From: Holophagales bacterium
Lineage (GTDB): Bacteria > Acidobacteriota > Thermoanaerobaculia > UBA5066
Length of the DNA: 64,000 nucleotides
Assembly: GCA_016714815.1 (NCBI GenBank)
Contig: JADKBZ010000023.1
Coordinates: forward strand, 1-64,000
Reading direction: 5' to 3'
Part shown: positions 18,552-27,322 of the stretch, in pieces
How positions within the stretch are numbered: the first letter of the stretch is position 1
Layout: every line of letters starts with the position of its first letter
The notes under the pieces: model-generated
Told to the model about the DNA's origin: nothing
Seen by the model: the letters and a program-made list of their open reading frames with translations, nothing else
Databases searched by the model: none
Position numbers and translations under genes: made by a program

Positions 18552-19139
18552 TCAGTCGGGGCGCCAGAGGGTTTCGGGCTCTGAGCGGGCTCTGGCGGCC
18601 CAGCGCGAGAGGACGAAGAGGAGGTCGGAAAGGCGGTTGAGGTAGACGAGGCACTGGTCGCCGATCGCCTCGTGGCGGCCGAGGGTGGTGACGAGCCGCT
18701 CGGCCCGGCGGCAGACGGTGCGGGCCTGGTGGAGGTGGGCGCCGACGAGGCCGCCGCCGGGGAGGACGAACGACGTCAGCTCGGGGAGGCCGGTGTTGAG
18801 GTCGTCGATCGTCGCCTCCAGGAACGCGACGTGGTGCGCCTCGACGACGGGCTGCTTCGGGTGGCGGTCGCCGGGAAGGGTGGCGAGGTCGGAGCCGAGG
18901 TTGAAGAGCTCGTTCTGGAGGCGGAAGAGGATGGCGTCGAGGCGTTCGCGCGCCTCGGTCGAGGCGCCGGGAAGGTCCCGGTTCGAGATGCGGGCGACGC
19001 CGAGGATCGCGTTGAGCTCGTCCACGGTTCCGTAGCTCTCGATCCGGATGGAGTCCTTGGCGATCCGCTGGCCTCCGACGAGGCTCGTCTCGCCCTTGTC
19101 GCCTCCCCGGGTGTAGACGCGATTGATACGGATCGCCAT
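18552..19139 (-). CDS. Cob(I)alamin adenosyltransferase, PduO type
   Basis: The 195-residue protein transfers the adenosyl group of ATP to cob(I)alamin. The N-terminus NRVYTRGGDKGETSLVGGQR is the ATP-binding signature. Further motifs are YGTVDELNAILG, LFNLGSDLAT, the FVLPGG segment and QARTVCRRAER, and it ends with LNRLSDLLFVLSRWA. The start at ATG 19139 has GAGAGGGGA upstream. An upstream in-frame GTG at 19199 would only add unrelated residues. It is divergent from the PHP phosphatase gene, with 58 bp between the starts. Confidence 0.95.
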   Translation of the reverse strand: MAIRINRVYTRGGDKGETSLVGGQRIAKDSIRIESYGTVDELNAILGVARISNRDLPGASTEARERLDAILFRLQNELFNLGSDLATLPGDRHPKQPVVEAHHVAFLEATIDDLNTGLPELTSFVLPGGGLVGAHLHQARTVCRRAERLVTTLGRHEAIGDQCLVYLNRLSDLLFVLSRWAARARSEPETLWRPD

Positions 19140-19183
19140 ACGGGTCCCCTCTCCCTGCCCTGCCTCGCCGGCCAGCGGCCTGC

Positions 19184-19189
19184 TACCCT
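19184..19189 (+). promoter_or_regulatory. -10 box of PHP phosphatase gene (leaderless type)
   Basis: TACCCT lies 8 nt before the ATG at 19198, followed by CCGCCGCC and no ribosome-binding site. Confidence 0.4.
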
Positions 19190-19197
19190 CCGCCGCC

Positions 19198-20007
19198 ATG
19201 ATCGTGACGGATTACCACGTTCACACCGCCCGCTGCGGGCACGCCGGCGGCGCCACGCGAGATTACGTCCTCCACGGGCTCTCGCGGGGGCTGACCGAGA
19301 TCGCGATCACCGACCACGTGCCGCTCTACTTCCTCCCGGGCGAGGACCCCGAGCCGGGCCTGGCGATGGTGCGCGGAGAGCTGCCCGGCTACGTCGAGGA
19401 GGTCCTCGCGCTCCGGGAGGAGTTCCGCGGGCGGATCGACGTGCTCCTCGGCATCGAGGCCGACTACGCCGAGGGGTACGAGGAGACGCTGCGCGCCCTC
19501 CTCGCGCCCTACGACTGGGACGTCGTCCTCGGCTCGGTCCACTTCGTCGCCGGAGACTGGATCGACGCTCCGAGCTCGGGGTCGCGGCACGAAAAGGAAG
19601 GGAGCGCGCACCTCTGGGCCGAGTACTTCCGGCTGCTCGCGAAGGCGGCGGCCTCGGGGCTCTTCGACGTGATGACGCACTTCGACCTGCCGAAGAAGTT
19701 CGGGCACCACAGCCCGCCGGAGTGCGCGGCGGCCGAGGCCGCCGCCGTGGAGGCGGCGCGGGTCGCGGGCGTGGCGATCGAGGTCTCGAGCGCGGGGCTC
19801 CGAAAGACGGTGGGAGAGGAGTACCCGGGGCCGCGTCTCCTCGCCAGGCTCGTGGCCGCCGGGGTGCCGCTCGTCTTCTCCTCCGACAGCCACGCCCCTG
19901 CCGAGGTGGCGTGGGGACGCGAGCAGGTCGTCTCCGCCGCGAGAGCCGCGGGGGCGACGGAGCACGTCACCTTCCGCAAGCGGATCCGCACCGCGCACCC
20001 GCTGTAG
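19198..20007 (+). CDS. PHP-domain histidinol-phosphatase (HisK type)
   Basis: The 269-residue protein has the metal-binding PHP motifs DYHVHTARCGHA (motif I), TDHVPLYF (II), GIEADY, the GSVHFV segment (III) and FSSDSHAP (IV). The layout matches the HisK branch of histidinol phosphatases, which release phosphate from L-histidinol phosphate in histidine synthesis. No other his gene is in the window, so a different phosphoester substrate is possible. It ends 5 nt before a REPIN that separates it from the convergent QueD-like gene. Confidence 0.85.
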   Translation: MIVTDYHVHTARCGHAGGATRDYVLHGLSRGLTEIAITDHVPLYFLPGEDPEPGLAMVRGELPGYVEEVLALREEFRGRIDVLLGIEADYAEGYEETLRALLAPYDWDVVLGSVHFVAGDWIDAPSSGSRHEKEGSAHLWAEYFRLLAKAAASGLFDVMTHFDLPKKFGHHSPPECAAAEAAAVEAARVAGVAIEVSSAGLRKTVGEEYPGPRLLARLVAAGVPLVFSSDSHAPAEVAWGREQVVSAARAAGATEHVTFRKRIRTAHPL

Positions 20008-20012
20008 GGCCT

Positions 20013-20073
20013 GGGGTCAGGTCTACCTTCTACACTCTGCTGCGAGCAGAGTGTAGAAGGTAGACCTGACCCC
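20013..20073. repeat. REPIN hairpin between convergent genes
   Basis: Arms 20013-20041 and 20045-20073 are perfect 29-bp inverted repeats around GCG. It fills almost the whole gap between two convergent genes and could act as a two-way transcript end. Confidence 0.97.
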
Positions 20074-20077
20074 CTCC

Positions 20078-20494
20078 TCAATCCTTCAGTTCGACGCGGA
20101 AGCCGGGGGTGAGGGTGAGGGTGAGGGCGGCGAGGCGGCAGGGCCAGGCTTCGCGGGCGAGGCGGGCGGCGACGTGGTCCCAGATCCAGCGGGCGAGGTT
20201 CTCGGCGGTGGGGATGGTGTCCTGGAACTCGGGGATCTCTTCGTTCAGGTTGCGGTGGTCGAGGGGACGGTCGACCTCTTCCTTCAGGACGCGGTCGAGA
20301 TCGTGGAGGTTGATGACCATCCCGTTCTCGGGGTCGGGCTCCCCCGCCACGGAGACCTCGAGGGCGTAGTTGTGGCCATAGCCCGCGAGGTTCGAGGCCG
20401 CGCCGTAGGTCTGGCGGTTCCACTCGTCGGACCGGTCGCGACGGAAGAGGCGGTGGGCGGCGTTGAAGTGGATCGTCCGCGAGAGGAGGAGCAT
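20078..20494 (-). CDS. 6-pyruvoyl/6-carboxy-tetrahydropterin synthase family, atypical active site
   Basis: The 138-residue protein has the fold landmarks of QueD/PTPS: FNAAHRLF with the first zinc His, GHNYALEVSVAGEPDPENGM, NLHDLDRVLKEEVDRPLDHR with the DHR catalytic dyad, and PTAENLARWIWD with the substrate-anchoring Glu. The segment that normally reads C-x5-HGHNY reads YGAASNLAGYGHNY here, so the catalytic Cys and one of the three zinc His residues are missing. It may be a divergent synthase or have another role. The start is ATG at 20494, with TAGAAT eight bases upstream. There are no other queuosine genes nearby. Confidence 0.82.
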   Translation of the reverse strand: MLLLSRTIHFNAAHRLFRRDRSDEWNRQTYGAASNLAGYGHNYALEVSVAGEPDPENGMVINLHDLDRVLKEEVDRPLDHRNLNEEIPEFQDTIPTAENLARWIWDHVAARLAREAWPCRLAALTLTLTPGFRVELKD

Positions 20495-20502
20495 CGAGCC
20501 GG

Positions 20503-20508
20503 ATTCTA
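20503..20508 (-). promoter_or_regulatory. -10 box of QueD-like gene (leaderless type)
   Basis: TAGAAT, one base from consensus, lies 8 nt before the ATG at 20494 with no Shine-Dalgarno sequence. Confidence 0.55.
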
Positions 20509-20584
20509 GCGAGGCGGACCGGACGTTGCCTCCCGCTCGGATCTTGAGCATCATGTCCGGAGCGTCGAAGACCGAAGAACAACG

Positions 20585-22444
20585 ATGACCCTGCCGCCCG
20601 GAACACGCCTTGGCCCTTACGAGATCCTCGCGCCGATCGAGGCGGGGGGGATGGGTTCGGTGTACCTCGGGCGCGACGTGCGCCTGATGCGCGACGTGGC
20701 GGTGAAGGTCCTGCCGCTCGGAATGATGCAGGACGAGCGCGCGGTGGAGCGGTTCCTTCGGGAGGCGCGCGCGGCGGCGGCGCTCTCGCACCCGAACATC
20801 GTGGGAATCCACGACGTCGGCGAGGCCGTCGTGAGCCTGTCGGGTCCCTTCGGGCCGCGGAACGTCCAGATCCGCTACCTCGTGGAGGAGTACGTCGACG
20901 GGGGGTCGCTTCGCCAGGTGCTGAAGGGGAACTGGCGCCCGGACCTGGTGACGATCGCCGGCTGGGGCGCGGGGATCCTCCGCGCTCTCGTGGCCGCGCA
21001 CGAGAAGGGGCTCGTCCACCGCGACCTGAAGCCGGAAAACGTCCTCGTCGACGCCCACCGGAACGTGAAGATCGCAGACTTCGGCCTCGTCCGCTGGATC
21101 TACCCCCAGACGGCGGCGCCGTCCGGACGGGGCGACCCGAAGAACGGCTACGAAACCCTGACGAACACCGGTTTCGTCGTGGGGACGCTCGGGTACATGA
21201 GCCCCGAGCAGGTGAAGGGCGAGACGGTCGACGGACGGAGCGACCTCTTCGGCTTCGGCATCCTCCTGTTCGAGCTGGTGACGGGGACGTCGCCCTTCGC
21301 GCGCAGCAGCACCGACGCGGCGTTCGACGCCGTCCTCAACCACTCCCCCTCGCCCCTCACGGCCCTCGTCGCCGGCGTGCCCGAGCGGCTCGCGCGGGTG
21401 GTGTCGTGGTGCCTCCAGAAGGAACCCGGGAAGCGCCCCGAATCCGCGCGCGTCCTGCTGCCTCACCTCGAGACGCTTCAGGCCGAGCTGGCCGGGCTCG
21501 CCCGGGCCTCGTCGTCCGGCCTGCCGCGCCTCTCCGCCGGGCCGGACGGTCCGCGCAACGTCCCCCCGCTGTTCTGGCTGGCGACGGCGGCGGCGGTCCT
21601 GATCGCGTTCGGAGGGGGCTTCGCGGCGGGACGAACCCGTCCCGCGCCAGGACCCTCGGCGGGCTCGGCCGCGGCCTGGACGGCCCTTCCCCTCGCTCTC
21701 TCGGCCCCGGCGGCGATGGAGGTCGCGCTGCTGCCGGGCGGCCGCCGGGTCCTCCTCGGGAGCGGGGAGCTCGTCGACGCGGAGTCGACACGCCTCCGGC
21801 GGCTCGCCCTCGGAGGGGCGGTGGAGGGTCCCGTCGTCGGACGCTCCGGAAGCGCGGTGATCGGAACGACGGAGGCGGGCATCGTGGAGGTGCCTCTTCC
21901 GGCCGGGACCCCCGCGCGGACGCTCGCGGCGGACGGCGTGGAGCCGGCGCTCTCACCCGACGAGAGCCTCCTGGCGTTCGTCCGCCGCGACGTTCCGTCG
22001 AGCGAGCTCTGGGTGGCGCGGCGCGACGGGAGCTCGCCGCGGCGCGTGGCCCGGTCCGAATCGGCCTACTGGGCCTGGCCGGTCTTCACGGCCGACGGCG
22101 CGAGCCTGCTCTTCTACGACGTGGAGAGAACCGGGTCACGGGCCGGAGCGGCGGTCCTCTTCTCGGTCCGCCTCGCCGAGGGAACGCCCCTGCCGTTCGG
22201 GCCCGACGTCCGCCTCGAGCCGAGCGGCCGACCGGCCCTCCTCGAGGACGGAACCGTCCTGGTGAGGACGTTCGGTCTCAGGGACGCGATCCTCTTCGAG
22301 AGGGAAGGGCGGGGCGAGGCGGTGGCGCTGCCGTTCGGGGCGGGGCTCTCGCTCCTCGTCGCCTCTCCCGGGGGCGAGACGATCGCGGCCCGCCCCGAAG
22401 GGGGGCCGCTCGTCCTCTGGAGAAGGTCTCCCGGTCCTACTTGA
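20585..22444 (+). CDS. Membrane Ser/Thr protein kinase with extracytoplasmic beta-propeller-like domain
   Basis: The 619-residue protein has a complete Hanks kinase domain (about 10-300): glycine loop IEAGGMGSVYLG, ATP-binding Lys in VAVKVLP, HRDLKPENVLVD, DFGLVRW, and GTLGYMSPEQV with DGRSDLFGFGILL. A proline-rich linker leads to one membrane helix (about 331-350, LATAAAVLIAFGGGFAAG). The outer 260 residues contain TolB/WD-like repeats (SPDESLLAFV, FTADGASLLFY). The plan is a surface-sensing kinase. ATG at 20585 is used, with no clear ribosome-binding site. The last 8 bases overlap the convergent FKBP gene. Confidence 0.93.
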   Translation: MTLPPGTRLGPYEILAPIEAGGMGSVYLGRDVRLMRDVAVKVLPLGMMQDERAVERFLREARAAAALSHPNIVGIHDVGEAVVSLSGPFGPRNVQIRYLVEEYVDGGSLRQVLKGNWRPDLVTIAGWGAGILRALVAAHEKGLVHRDLKPENVLVDAHRNVKIADFGLVRWIYPQTAAPSGRGDPKNGYETLTNTGFVVGTLGYMSPEQVKGETVDGRSDLFGFGILLFELVTGTSPFARSSTDAAFDAVLNHSPSPLTALVAGVPERLARVVSWCLQKEPGKRPESARVLLPHLETLQAELAGLARASSSGLPRLSAGPDGPRNVPPLFWLATAAAVLIAFGGGFAAGRTRPAPGPSAGSAAAWTALPLALSAPAAMEVALLPGGRRVLLGSGELVDAESTRLRRLALGGAVEGPVVGRSGSAVIGTTEAGIVEVPLPAGTPARTLAADGVEPALSPDESLLAFVRRDVPSSELWVARRDGSSPRRVARSESAYWAWPVFTADGASLLFYDVERTGSRAGAAVLFSVRLAEGTPLPFGPDVRLEPSGRPALLEDGTVLVRTFGLRDAILFEREGRGEAVALPFGAGLSLLVASPGGETIAARPEGGPLVLWRRSPGPT

Positions 22445-22946
22445 CGCCCAGGAGCTCGACCTCGAACAGGAGAGTCGCTCCCGGCGGGATGACGTTGCCG
22501 GCTCCGCGGTCGCCGTAGCCGATCTGCGGCGGGATGAGGAGGGTCCGCTTGCCGCCGACCTTCATCGTGGAGACGCCCTCGTCCCAGCCCTTGATGACGC
22601 GCCCGCGCCCGATGGGGAACTCGAACGGGGAGCCGCGGTCGACCGAGCTGTCGAACTTCGTCCCCTTCGCCTCGTTCACCCAGAGCCAGCCCGTGTAGTG
22701 CATGACGCACGTCTGGCCCGTCTCGGGGGAGGGACCGGTTCCGACGACGACGTCCTCGTAACCGAGACCGCTTTCGGTCTTCACCATCTTCGACTCCTTC
22801 TTCGCTTCCGCGGGGGCCGCGGCCACGGTGCTGGCGGGGGCGTCGGCCGCCTTGGTCGGCTGGGCCTTCCCGGGTGATTTCTGCTGCGCGAGCGCCACGG
22901 GCGCCGCGAGCGCGAGGGCGCAGAGGAGCGCCGTCGATTTCTTCAT
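22437..22946 (-). CDS. FKBP-type peptidyl-prolyl isomerase, exported
   Basis: The 169-residue protein has a signal peptide (MKKSTALLCALALAAPVALA), an Ala/Lys-rich linker and one FKBP domain (about 58-169): YTGWLWVNEAKGTKFDSSVD, FPIGRGRVIKGWDEGVSTM, IPPQIGYGDRGAGNVIPPGA and a FEVELL end. It isomerises X-Pro bonds in the periplasm during protein folding. AGGAGG lies 8 nt before the ATG. The single gene is convergent with the kinase gene. Confidence 0.95.
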   Translation of the reverse strand: MKKSTALLCALALAAPVALAQQKSPGKAQPTKAADAPASTVAAAPAEAKKESKMVKTESGLGYEDVVVGTGPSPETGQTCVMHYTGWLWVNEAKGTKFDSSVDRGSPFEFPIGRGRVIKGWDEGVSTMKVGGKRTLLIPPQIGYGDRGAGNVIPPGATLLFEVELLGVK

Positions 22947-23027
22947 GTTCGTCCTCCTGAACTTGCCGGCCGCGGCCGGAGGCGCGGAGTCTAGGGGCGC
23001 CCGGGGGGAGATGGGAAGGGCGGGCCG

Positions 23028-24068
23028 TCAGCCGGCGGGGGCGGAGTCGATCGCCCGCTGCAGCTCCTCGACGTCTTCGCGGCTGCCGATGTAGAGCGGA
23101 GTCCGCTGGTGGTTCTGCTCCGGGAAGATGGAGACGATCCGCCGGCGTCCGTCGATGGCCAGGCCGCCGGCCGCCTCGACGACGGCCGCGAGCGGGGCCG
23201 CCTCGTACATGAGCCGCAGCTTGCCGTCCGGCGAGCCGTCGGTGCCGGGGTAGAGAAAGATCCCTCCGCGCAGGAGGATCCGGTGGACGTCGACGACGAG
23301 GGCCCCCGAGTAGCGCGTGGAGAGGGGGCGTCCGCGCGCCGGGTCGGGCGTGCGGAGCGCTTCGACGAACCGCCGCGGCCCCGCGGGCCACGAGCCGATG
23401 AACCCCTCGTTGCAGGCGTAGTAGGGCCCGCGCCGCGGCATGCGGATGTCGGGGTGGGAGAGGAGGAATTCGCCGATGCCGGGGTCGAGAGTGAAGCCCT
23501 GGACGCCCGCCTTCGGGCCGGCGCTGTAGACGAGCATGGTGGCGGGGCCGTAGACGAAGTAGCCCGCCACGACCTGCTCCTGGGAGATGCGCGCGAGGAG
23601 CTCGGCCTCGGAGTGGATGGGGCCCGAGCCGCCGATCCGCCTCACGGAGAAGACCGACCCGACGGCGCCGTTGATGTCGAGGTTGGAGGAGCCGTCGAGC
23701 GGGTCGACGAAGACGACGTACTTCCCCGCCGAGGCGGCGACGGCCTCGTTCTCGGGGAGCCGCGCCGGCAGGTCCATCTCCTCGGTGACGACGGTCGGGA
23801 CGAGCTGCCCGTAGGCGAAGGCCTCGAGGAAGATCTCGTTGGCGAGGGCGTCGAGCTTCTGCTGCTGCTCGCCCTGGACGTTCGTCTTCCCCGAGGGGCC
23901 GAGGACCTCCGCGAGGCCGGCGCGGGAGAGGACGCGCGCGATCCGCTTTCCCGCGAGGGCGAGCTGGGAGAGAAGGGCCGAGAGCTCGCCGGTGGCCTGC
24001 GGGTAGCGCCGTTCGGTCTCGAAGAGGTGGCGGTGGAGCCGGGTCCCGATCGTTCCGTGGTCCGTCAC
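23028..24068 (-). CDS. fbp: Fructose-1,6-bisphosphatase, class I
   Basis: The 346-residue enzyme hydrolyses fructose 1,6-bisphosphate. It shows VTEEMD (metal site) and FVDPLDGSSNLDINGAVGS, the class I signature. YYACNEGF and RYSGALVVDVHRILLRGGIF give the substrate site, and KLRLMYEAAPLA follows. The start is GTG at 24068, overlapping the glk stop by 4 nt (GTGA). It closes the tal-zwf-pgl-glk-fbp operon. Placing fbp with oxidative pentose phosphate genes suggests recycling of fructose phosphate back to glucose 6-phosphate. Confidence 0.96.
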   Translation of the reverse strand: MTDHGTIGTRLHRHLFETERRYPQATGELSALLSQLALAGKRIARVLSRAGLAEVLGPSGKTNVQGEQQQKLDALANEIFLEAFAYGQLVPTVVTEEMDLPARLPENEAVAASAGKYVVFVDPLDGSSNLDINGAVGSVFSVRRIGGSGPIHSEAELLARISQEQVVAGYFVYGPATMLVYSAGPKAGVQGFTLDPGIGEFLLSHPDIRMPRRGPYYACNEGFIGSWPAGPRRFVEALRTPDPARGRPLSTRYSGALVVDVHRILLRGGIFLYPGTDGSPDGKLRLMYEAAPLAAVVEAAGGLAIDGRRRIVSIFPEQNHQRTPLYIGSREDVEELQRAIDSAPAG

Positions 24069-25054
24069 GCCGTCACCTCCGTTCCCGTGGCCCGCGCGGC
24101 GGCCCGGGCGGCGCCGAGGATCGCGCAGGAGTCGTTGAGAACCACCCGGATGGGAATGCGCGCCAGGAGCGGACCGAAGCGTCCCTTGGCCGTGAAGGCG
24201 GTGAAGAAGCCGTCGCGAAGGAGCGGGAGGATCTTCGGCGCGATCCCTCCGCCGACGTAGACGCCGCCGGTGGCGAGGGTCTTCAGCGCGAGGTTCCCCG
24301 CCTCGGCGCCGTAGAGCGAGACGAAGCGGTGCAACGTCCGCTGGCAGACGGGGTCGGTCTCGTCGAGCGCGGCCCCGCTGACGACGGGAGCGGCGTCGCC
24401 GGCGGCGGCGAGGGCCTTCGTGAGCCACTCGGGCTCGGGAAGCTCCGAGAGCGCGCGCTCGAACCGGTAGAGCGTGACGAGGCCCGGCCCCGAGACGACG
24501 CGCTCCCACGAGACGTGCCCGTGACGGTGGCGAAGGGTCCTGAGGAGGTCGATCTCCTCGTCGTTGCGCGGAGCGAAGGAGGCGTGGCCCCCTTCGGAGG
24601 GCATCGGGACGAAGCCGCGGCCGGAACGGAAGAGGAGCGCCTCGCCGAGGCCGGTCCCGGCCGAGATGAGGGCGCCGTTGCCGGTGGGGTCTTCCTCGCC
24701 CCGGTTCAGGACGGCGAAGTCGGCGGGGCCGAGCTCGGCGAGGCCCCAGGCGTTCGCCTCGAGATCGTTCAGGACGACCGCGGGGACGCCGAGGTCGGCG
24801 CGGATCTCCTCCGCGTCGATCGAGAAGGCGACGTTCGTCCCCTCGGCCCGGCCGTGCCTCACGGGACCGGCGACTCCGAAGGCGGCCGCTTCGAGACGTT
24901 TCTCCCCGGCGAGGAAGCCGTCGAACGCGTCGTGGAGGGTCGAGAAGTCGCGCGTCGCGAACCGCGCGCGGCGCTTCTCGACGAGGCGCCCGTCCTCCTC
25001 CTCGAAGAGGGCGAGCCGCATGTTCGTACCGCCGACGTCTCCGGCGAGCAGCAT
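24065..25054 (-). CDS. glk: Glucokinase
   Basis: The 329-residue enzyme uses ATP to phosphorylate glucose. It starts LLAGDVGGTNMRLALFEEE (phosphate-binding loop) and has FGVAGPVRHGRAEGTNV and LNDLEANAWGL with the catalytic Asp. SAGTGLGEAL follows, then a GGVYVGGGIAPKIL end, as in the bacterial Glk family. ATG at 25054 has GGAGGA 7 nt upstream. It lies 2 nt after pgl and overlaps fbp. Confidence 0.95.
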   Translation of the reverse strand: MLLAGDVGGTNMRLALFEEEDGRLVEKRRARFATRDFSTLHDAFDGFLAGEKRLEAAAFGVAGPVRHGRAEGTNVAFSIDAEEIRADLGVPAVVLNDLEANAWGLAELGPADFAVLNRGEEDPTGNGALISAGTGLGEALLFRSGRGFVPMPSEGGHASFAPRNDEEIDLLRTLRHRHGHVSWERVVSGPGLVTLYRFERALSELPEPEWLTKALAAAGDAAPVVSGAALDETDPVCQRTLHRFVSLYGAEAGNLALKTLATGGVYVGGGIAPKILPLLRDGFFTAFTAKGRFGPLLARIPIRVVLNDSCAILGAARAAARATGTEVTA

Positions 25055-25056
25055 GG

Positions 25057-25782
25057 TCAGTCCTCCCCCGCGGCCGCGCGGTCCAGAAAGAAGAGCCTCT
25101 CTCCAAAGGGCGGGTCGACGCAAGCGGCCGGAAGGGCCCGGTCTCCCGACAGGACCCGGGCGAGCGCCGCGCTCTTGCCCCGGCCCGAGACGACGAAGGC
25201 GGCGCAGCGCGCCGCGTTCAGCAGGGGGAGCGTGAAGGTGACGCGCGACGGGGGCGGCTTCGGGGCGCCGTCGACCCTCACGACGAGCCGTTCCGTCTCC
25301 CCCAGAGCCGCGAGGCCGGGGAAGAGGGAGGCGGTGTGGCCGTCTTCCCCGAGGCCGAGGAGGACGAGGTCGAGGACCGGGACGGCCGGAGCCGGGGACG
25401 AGAGCCTCTCGCGGAGAAGCGCCTCGTAGCGCGCGGCCCCGTCCGGCGCCAGCGACGCGACGGGGTGAACGTTCTCGGGCGGCGCCGGAACGTGAAGGAG
25501 GAGCGCCTCGCGCGCGGCGGCGTCGTTGCGCTCGCCGTCGCACTCGCCGACGCAGCGTTCGTCGCCGAACCAGAGCTCGACCGAGCCCCACGGGACGAGA
25601 TCGGCCCACGGGGCGGCCGCGAGCCGGCGATAGGCGGCGAGCGGCGTGGTGCCGCCGGAGAGGGCGGCGTGGAAGCGCCCGCGCTCCTCCACCGCCTCGA
25701 CGGCGCGCAGGGCGAAGAGCTCGGCGACCCCCTCGGCGAGGGCGGCGGACGACGGAAAGACCGTGACCTGCGTCTTCGGCAT
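25057..25782 (-). CDS. pgl: 6-phosphogluconolactonase
   Basis: The 241-residue DevB-type enzyme hydrolyses 6-phosphogluconolactone. Motifs are FHAALSGGTTPLAAYRRLA (phosphate site), WFGDERCV, DLVLLGLGEDGHTASLFPG with the catalytic His, and VTFTLPLLNAAR. Length is standard. It lies 25 nt downstream of zwf, the enzyme that makes its substrate. Confidence 0.96.
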   Translation of the reverse strand: MPKTQVTVFPSSAALAEGVAELFALRAVEAVEERGRFHAALSGGTTPLAAYRRLAAAPWADLVPWGSVELWFGDERCVGECDGERNDAAAREALLLHVPAPPENVHPVASLAPDGAARYEALLRERLSSPAPAVPVLDLVLLGLGEDGHTASLFPGLAALGETERLVVRVDGAPKPPPSRVTFTLPLLNAARCAAFVVSGRGKSAALARVLSGDRALPAACVDPPFGERLFFLDRAAAGED

Positions 25783-25807
25783 GGGGTGAGGCTGCCGGAC
25801 CGGAGCT

Positions 25808-27310
25808 CTACGGCCGCCGCCAGCGGCGGCCGTCGCGGGCGAGGAGCTCCATCGCCCCCTCGGGGCCCCAGGTACCGGCCTCGTAGTTCGGGAGGTCCCG
25901 GGCGGGGTTCTCGCGCCAGACGTCGAGGACGGCGGTGACGAGCTCCCACGCCGCCTCCACCTCGTCGCGCCGGGCGAAGAGCGTGGGGTCGCCGTGGAGG
26001 GCGTCGAGGAGGAGCCGCTCGTAGGCGTCGGGGGTCTTCTCGCCGAAGTGCTCGGAATACTTGAAGTCCATCTTCACCGTCTCGACGCGCATCGTCGGGC
26101 CGGGCTGCTTGGCGCCGATGCGAAGGGCGATTCCCTCGTCGGGCTGGATGCGCAGGACGAGGACGTTGGGCTCCTGGACGAGGACGCCGGCCCTGCGGAA
26201 GAGGGCGATGGGAGGCGTCTTGAAGGTGATGGCGATCTCGGTGACCCGCTTCGGCAGGCGCTTGCCCGCGCGGAGGTAGAACGGGACGCCGGCCCAGCGC
26301 CAGTTTTCGATCTGGAGCTTCCAGGCGGCGTACGTCTCGCGGCCGGAGGCGGGGGCGACGTTCGGCTCCTGCCGGTAGCCGGGGACGGGCCGGCCGTCGA
26401 TCGACCCCGCGGCGTACTGGCCGCGCACCGTGTCGCGGAGGATCTCCTCGGGCGTCTGCGGGCGGATGGAGCGGAGGACCTTGACCTTCTCGTCGCGGAC
26501 GACGTTCGCCTCGAACGCGACGGGGGGCTCCATCGCCACGAGGCAGAGGAGCTGGAGCATGTGGTTCTCGACGATGTCGCGGAAGATCCCCGACTCCTCG
26601 TAGAACTTTCCGCGCCCCTCGACGCCGAGCGTCTCGGCGACGGTGATCTGGACGTGGTCGACGTAGCGCCGGTTCCAGAGCGGCTCGAAGATGCCGTTGC
26701 CGAGGCGGAAGACGAGGAGGTTCTGGGTCGTCTCCTTGCCGAGGTAGTGGTCGATGCGGAAGATCTGCCTCTCGCGGAAGGAGGCGTGGACCTTCTCGTT
26801 GAGCTCGCGGGCCGACGCGAGGTCGTGCCCGAACGGCTTCTCGACGACGAGGCGGGACCAGGGCCCAGGCCCCTCGGCCGGGTGGACGAGCCCCGCTTCG
26901 CCGAGGCGCGCGGCGGCGTCGCCGATGCCCGAGGGGGGGATGGCGAGGTAGAAGAGGCGGTTGCCCGCAAGACCCCGCTCGGCCTCGATCGCCTCGATGC
27001 GGGCCTTCAGGTCGACGAAGCTCTGCGTCTGCTTCAGGTCGCCGCGGGCGTGGAAGAGCCGCCCGGCGAAGGCGAGCCACTCCTCCTCGCCGTGGGCCGT
27101 CTGGCCGAACTCGGCGAGGGCCGAGCGCAGGTCGGCGCGCCAGGCCTCGTCGGAGTCGACCGATCGGGCGAAGCCGACGATGGCGGTCTCGGGGGCGAGC
27201 TGCCCCTGGCAGTGGAGCTCGAAGAGGGCCGGGACGAGCTTGCGCCGGGCGAGGTCGCCCGACCCTCCGAAGATGACGATGGTCGCCGCGGGGGCCGGGG
27301 CCGAGCTCAT
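25808..27310 (-). CDS. zwf: Glucose-6-phosphate 1-dehydrogenase
   Basis: The 500-residue enzyme oxidises glucose 6-phosphate with NADP. It has the coenzyme motif IVIFGGSGDLARRKL, the substrate motif RIDHYLGKETTQNLLVFRLG with the catalytic His, VEKPFGHDLASA, and the C-terminal FYLRAGKRLPKRVTEI. Length is typical. It lies 12 nt after tal, with GGCGGAGG next to the ATG. Confidence 0.97.
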   Translation of the reverse strand: MSSAPAPAATIVIFGGSGDLARRKLVPALFELHCQGQLAPETAIVGFARSVDSDEAWRADLRSALAEFGQTAHGEEEWLAFAGRLFHARGDLKQTQSFVDLKARIEAIEAERGLAGNRLFYLAIPPSGIGDAAARLGEAGLVHPAEGPGPWSRLVVEKPFGHDLASARELNEKVHASFRERQIFRIDHYLGKETTQNLLVFRLGNGIFEPLWNRRYVDHVQITVAETLGVEGRGKFYEESGIFRDIVENHMLQLLCLVAMEPPVAFEANVVRDEKVKVLRSIRPQTPEEILRDTVRGQYAAGSIDGRPVPGYRQEPNVAPASGRETYAAWKLQIENWRWAGVPFYLRAGKRLPKRVTEIAITFKTPPIALFRRAGVLVQEPNVLVLRIQPDEGIALRIGAKQPGPTMRVETVKMDFKYSEHFGEKTPDAYERLLLDALHGDPTLFARRDEVEAAWELVTAVLDVWRENPARDLPNYEAGTWGPEGAMELLARDGRRWRRP

Positions 27311-27322
27311 GCCTCCGCCGTT

